Assembly (NCBI GenBank): GCA_017462505.1
Contig: JAFTQY010000045.1
Span: 1 to 31,631 of the forward strand
Direction of reading: 5' to 3'
From: Clostridia bacterium
GTDB taxonomy: Bacteria; Bacillota_A; Clostridia; Christensenellales; Borkfalkiaceae
DNA length: 31,631 bases
This document shows, one piece after another, positions 30,806-31,631 of the stretch. The position numbers and the translations under genes are program-made. Position 1 is the first letter of the stretch. Every line of letters begins with the position of its first letter. The notes below the pieces were generated by a model. The model saw only the letters and a list, made by a program, of their open reading frames with translations. It made no database searches and had not been told where the DNA came from.

Positions 30806-31308
30806 CCATTGTGGGTAGTATATTTTCCGTCGCTTTTAGTATCTCTATTTGGATTTTATATGCGTTTGCGGCAAAGTTTAAGGAAAATTTTTTGGCGATT
30901 TGTAGTATTGCTGAGTTTTTGATTTGCTATCACGAAAAAAACAATCCCTATAAAAAATGGGAGCGGTGTCGCGAAAATAAAATTGCGGGCATATCAGGGT
31001 ATGAGAGTAAGGAATATTTTTTATTGGCGTTGTTGTCTTTGTCACTTTTCTTTGTAACGGTGGCGGTTGTTGTTTGGCATTTTATAACTATGGGTAGTTT
31101 CAATGTAGCGGTTTGTCTTTTTATGGGATTATTAGATTTAGTTTTTTTGTTTTTTAATATTCGCTATGTTATATTGATTTTCAAGGCTACTAATTTATCT
31201 AAATTGCAAGAAGAAAGAAAAAAAATAAAGAAATATTATAAAGAGCAAAGCGAAACGCAGGGAGAAAACATGCCTGACTCTTGCGAAGAGGAAAAAATAT
31301 CAGCATAA
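30784..31308 (+). CDS. Three-helix membrane protein, unknown
   Basis: The 174-residue membrane protein has hydrophobic helices at about 6-30, 80-105 and 112-135 and a charged Lys/Glu-rich C-terminal tail. The ATG has GGGG 4 bases upstream, inside the preceding ORF, which allows coupled translation. The segment KFKENFLAICSIAEFLICYHE between helices 1 and 2 resembles the inter-helix part of RipA-like octameric membrane proteins, but this is only a pattern impression. Composition is AT-rich like the preceding ORF and unlike the core genes. A terminator follows. Confidence 0.65.
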   Translation: MESLYTLTIVGSIFSVAFSISIWILYAFAAKFKENFLAICSIAEFLICYHEKNNPYKKWERCRENKIAGISGYESKEYFLLALLSLSLFFVTVAVVVWHFITMGSFNVAVCLFMGLLDLVFLFFNIRYVILIFKATNLSKLQEERKKIKKYYKEQSETQGENMPDSCEEEKISA

Positions 31309-31327
31309 CGTATAACAAACACGTAAA

Positions 31328-31359
31328 AGGGTCGGCGGTTAAAACCGTCGGCTCTTTTT
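31328..31359 (+). terminator. Rho-independent terminator ending the accessory unit
   Basis: A stem of about 13 bp with some G-U pairs (AGGGTCGGCGGTT with AACCGTCGGCTCT) and a 2-base loop is followed by T residues. It closes the lipoprotein/membrane-protein unit. Confidence 0.85.
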
Positions 31360-31367
31360 GCTTGTGG

Positions 31368-31631
31368 TCATTGCGAACGGAGCGTAAGCGTAGTGCGGCA
31401 ATCTAATATTGACCGCAGCCGAGATTGCCACGCCTAACGCCTCGCGATGGCGGGGGGAGATTGCCACGCCTAACGCCTCGCGATGGCGGGGGGAGATTGC
31501 CACGCCTGACGGCTCGCAATGACGGGGGGAGATTGCCACGCCTAACGGCTCGCAATGACGGGGGGGAGATTGCCGCGCCTGACGGCTCGCAATGACGGGG
31601 GGGAGATTGCCACGCATAACGCCTCGCGATG
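31368..31631. repeat. Tandem array of 36-37 bp repeats, running off the window
   Basis: From 31423 a unit starting GATTGCCACGCCTAACG and ending in a run of five to seven G and an A recurs at 31459, 31495, 31531, 31568 and 31605 (periods 36, 36, 36, 37, 37). Units differ by a few bases, and alternate CTCGCGATGG with CTCGCAATGACG. A leading part (31368-31410) is an inverted relative of the fold-back elements at 1189 and 27844. On the minus strand it is open and reads as a periodic peptide, which is an artefact. Confidence 0.88.

Noticed and set aside
31339..31617. Minus-strand ORF of 92 residues
   Set aside because: It is the in-frame translation of the 36-base tandem repeat (a 12-residue period) and has no ribosome binding site or family.
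31423..31631. CRISPR-like array because of regular 36-37 base periodicity
   Set aside because: The units are contiguous with no unique spacers; the whole period is the repeat. No cas genes are in the window.

Overview
The window is a gene-dense chromosomal segment from a spore-forming member of the Clostridia (Bacillota), most likely an uncultured gut-type lineage. The evidence is the spoIIGA-sigE-sigG-ylmC sporulation cluster, a perfect Spo0A box upstream of it, a core gene order that follows the Bacillota plan (plsX, rnc, smc, ftsY, trmD, rbgA, rnhB), strong AGGAGG-type ribosome binding sites and canonical TTGACA-17-TATAAT promoters. Most of the window is GC-rich; about 30.2-31.3 kb is clearly AT-rich. 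The order or genus cannot be fixed from the sequence alone.

Layout. Positions 1-1156 hold the 3' part of asnS. Positions 1320-10397 are a compacted version of the conserved lipid/ribosome/secretion cluster (plsX, rnc, smc, ftsY, trmD, rbgA, rnhB, yraN); acpP, ffh, rpsP, rimM and rplS, which usually lie among these genes, are missing. Positions 10498-13478 are the sporulation module: SpoIIGA processes pro-sigma-E, sigma-E acts in the mother cell, sigma-G acts in the forespore, and YlmC is a PRC-barrel protein. Positions 13562-19131 hold a GtrII-like membrane glycosyltransferase with its own sigma-A promoter, an OmpR-type response regulator/histidine kinase pair, and an unrecognised Lys/Ala-rich membrane protein. 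Positions 19210-20084 are an FMN riboswitch and terminator controlling ribU, the riboflavin ECF transporter S component. Positions 20128-25181 run through the t6A genes tsaE and tsaB, rimI, an alpha/beta hydrolase, a membrane-anchored MurF-like ligase and a Ddl-like ligase. A convergent membrane-protein gene (25231-26085, minus) and obgE diverge from facing promoters. obgE is followed by a repeat-filled spacer, yhbY and an orphan grpE.

The last 2.7 kb look accessory. A small HTH regulator (minus strand) diverges from a collagen-like/BspA-LRR lipoprotein; their promoters overlap and carry near-identical palindromic operators. Two overlapping small membrane ORFs follow, then a terminator and a 36-37 bp tandem repeat array that runs off the window.

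The best candidates for something under-described are: (1) the hydrolase / membrane-MurF / atypical Ddl cassette, which suggests a membrane-bound peptidoglycan-precursor ligation branch; (2) an array of seven hairpins with unrelated stems and a common CAATTCAT-type linker upstream of ftsY; (3) the HTH-controlled collagen-like lipoprotein island; and (4) a repeat family whose paired arms are arranged in pseudoknot order. No CRISPR array, tRNA, rRNA, insertion sequence or toxin/defence system was seen.
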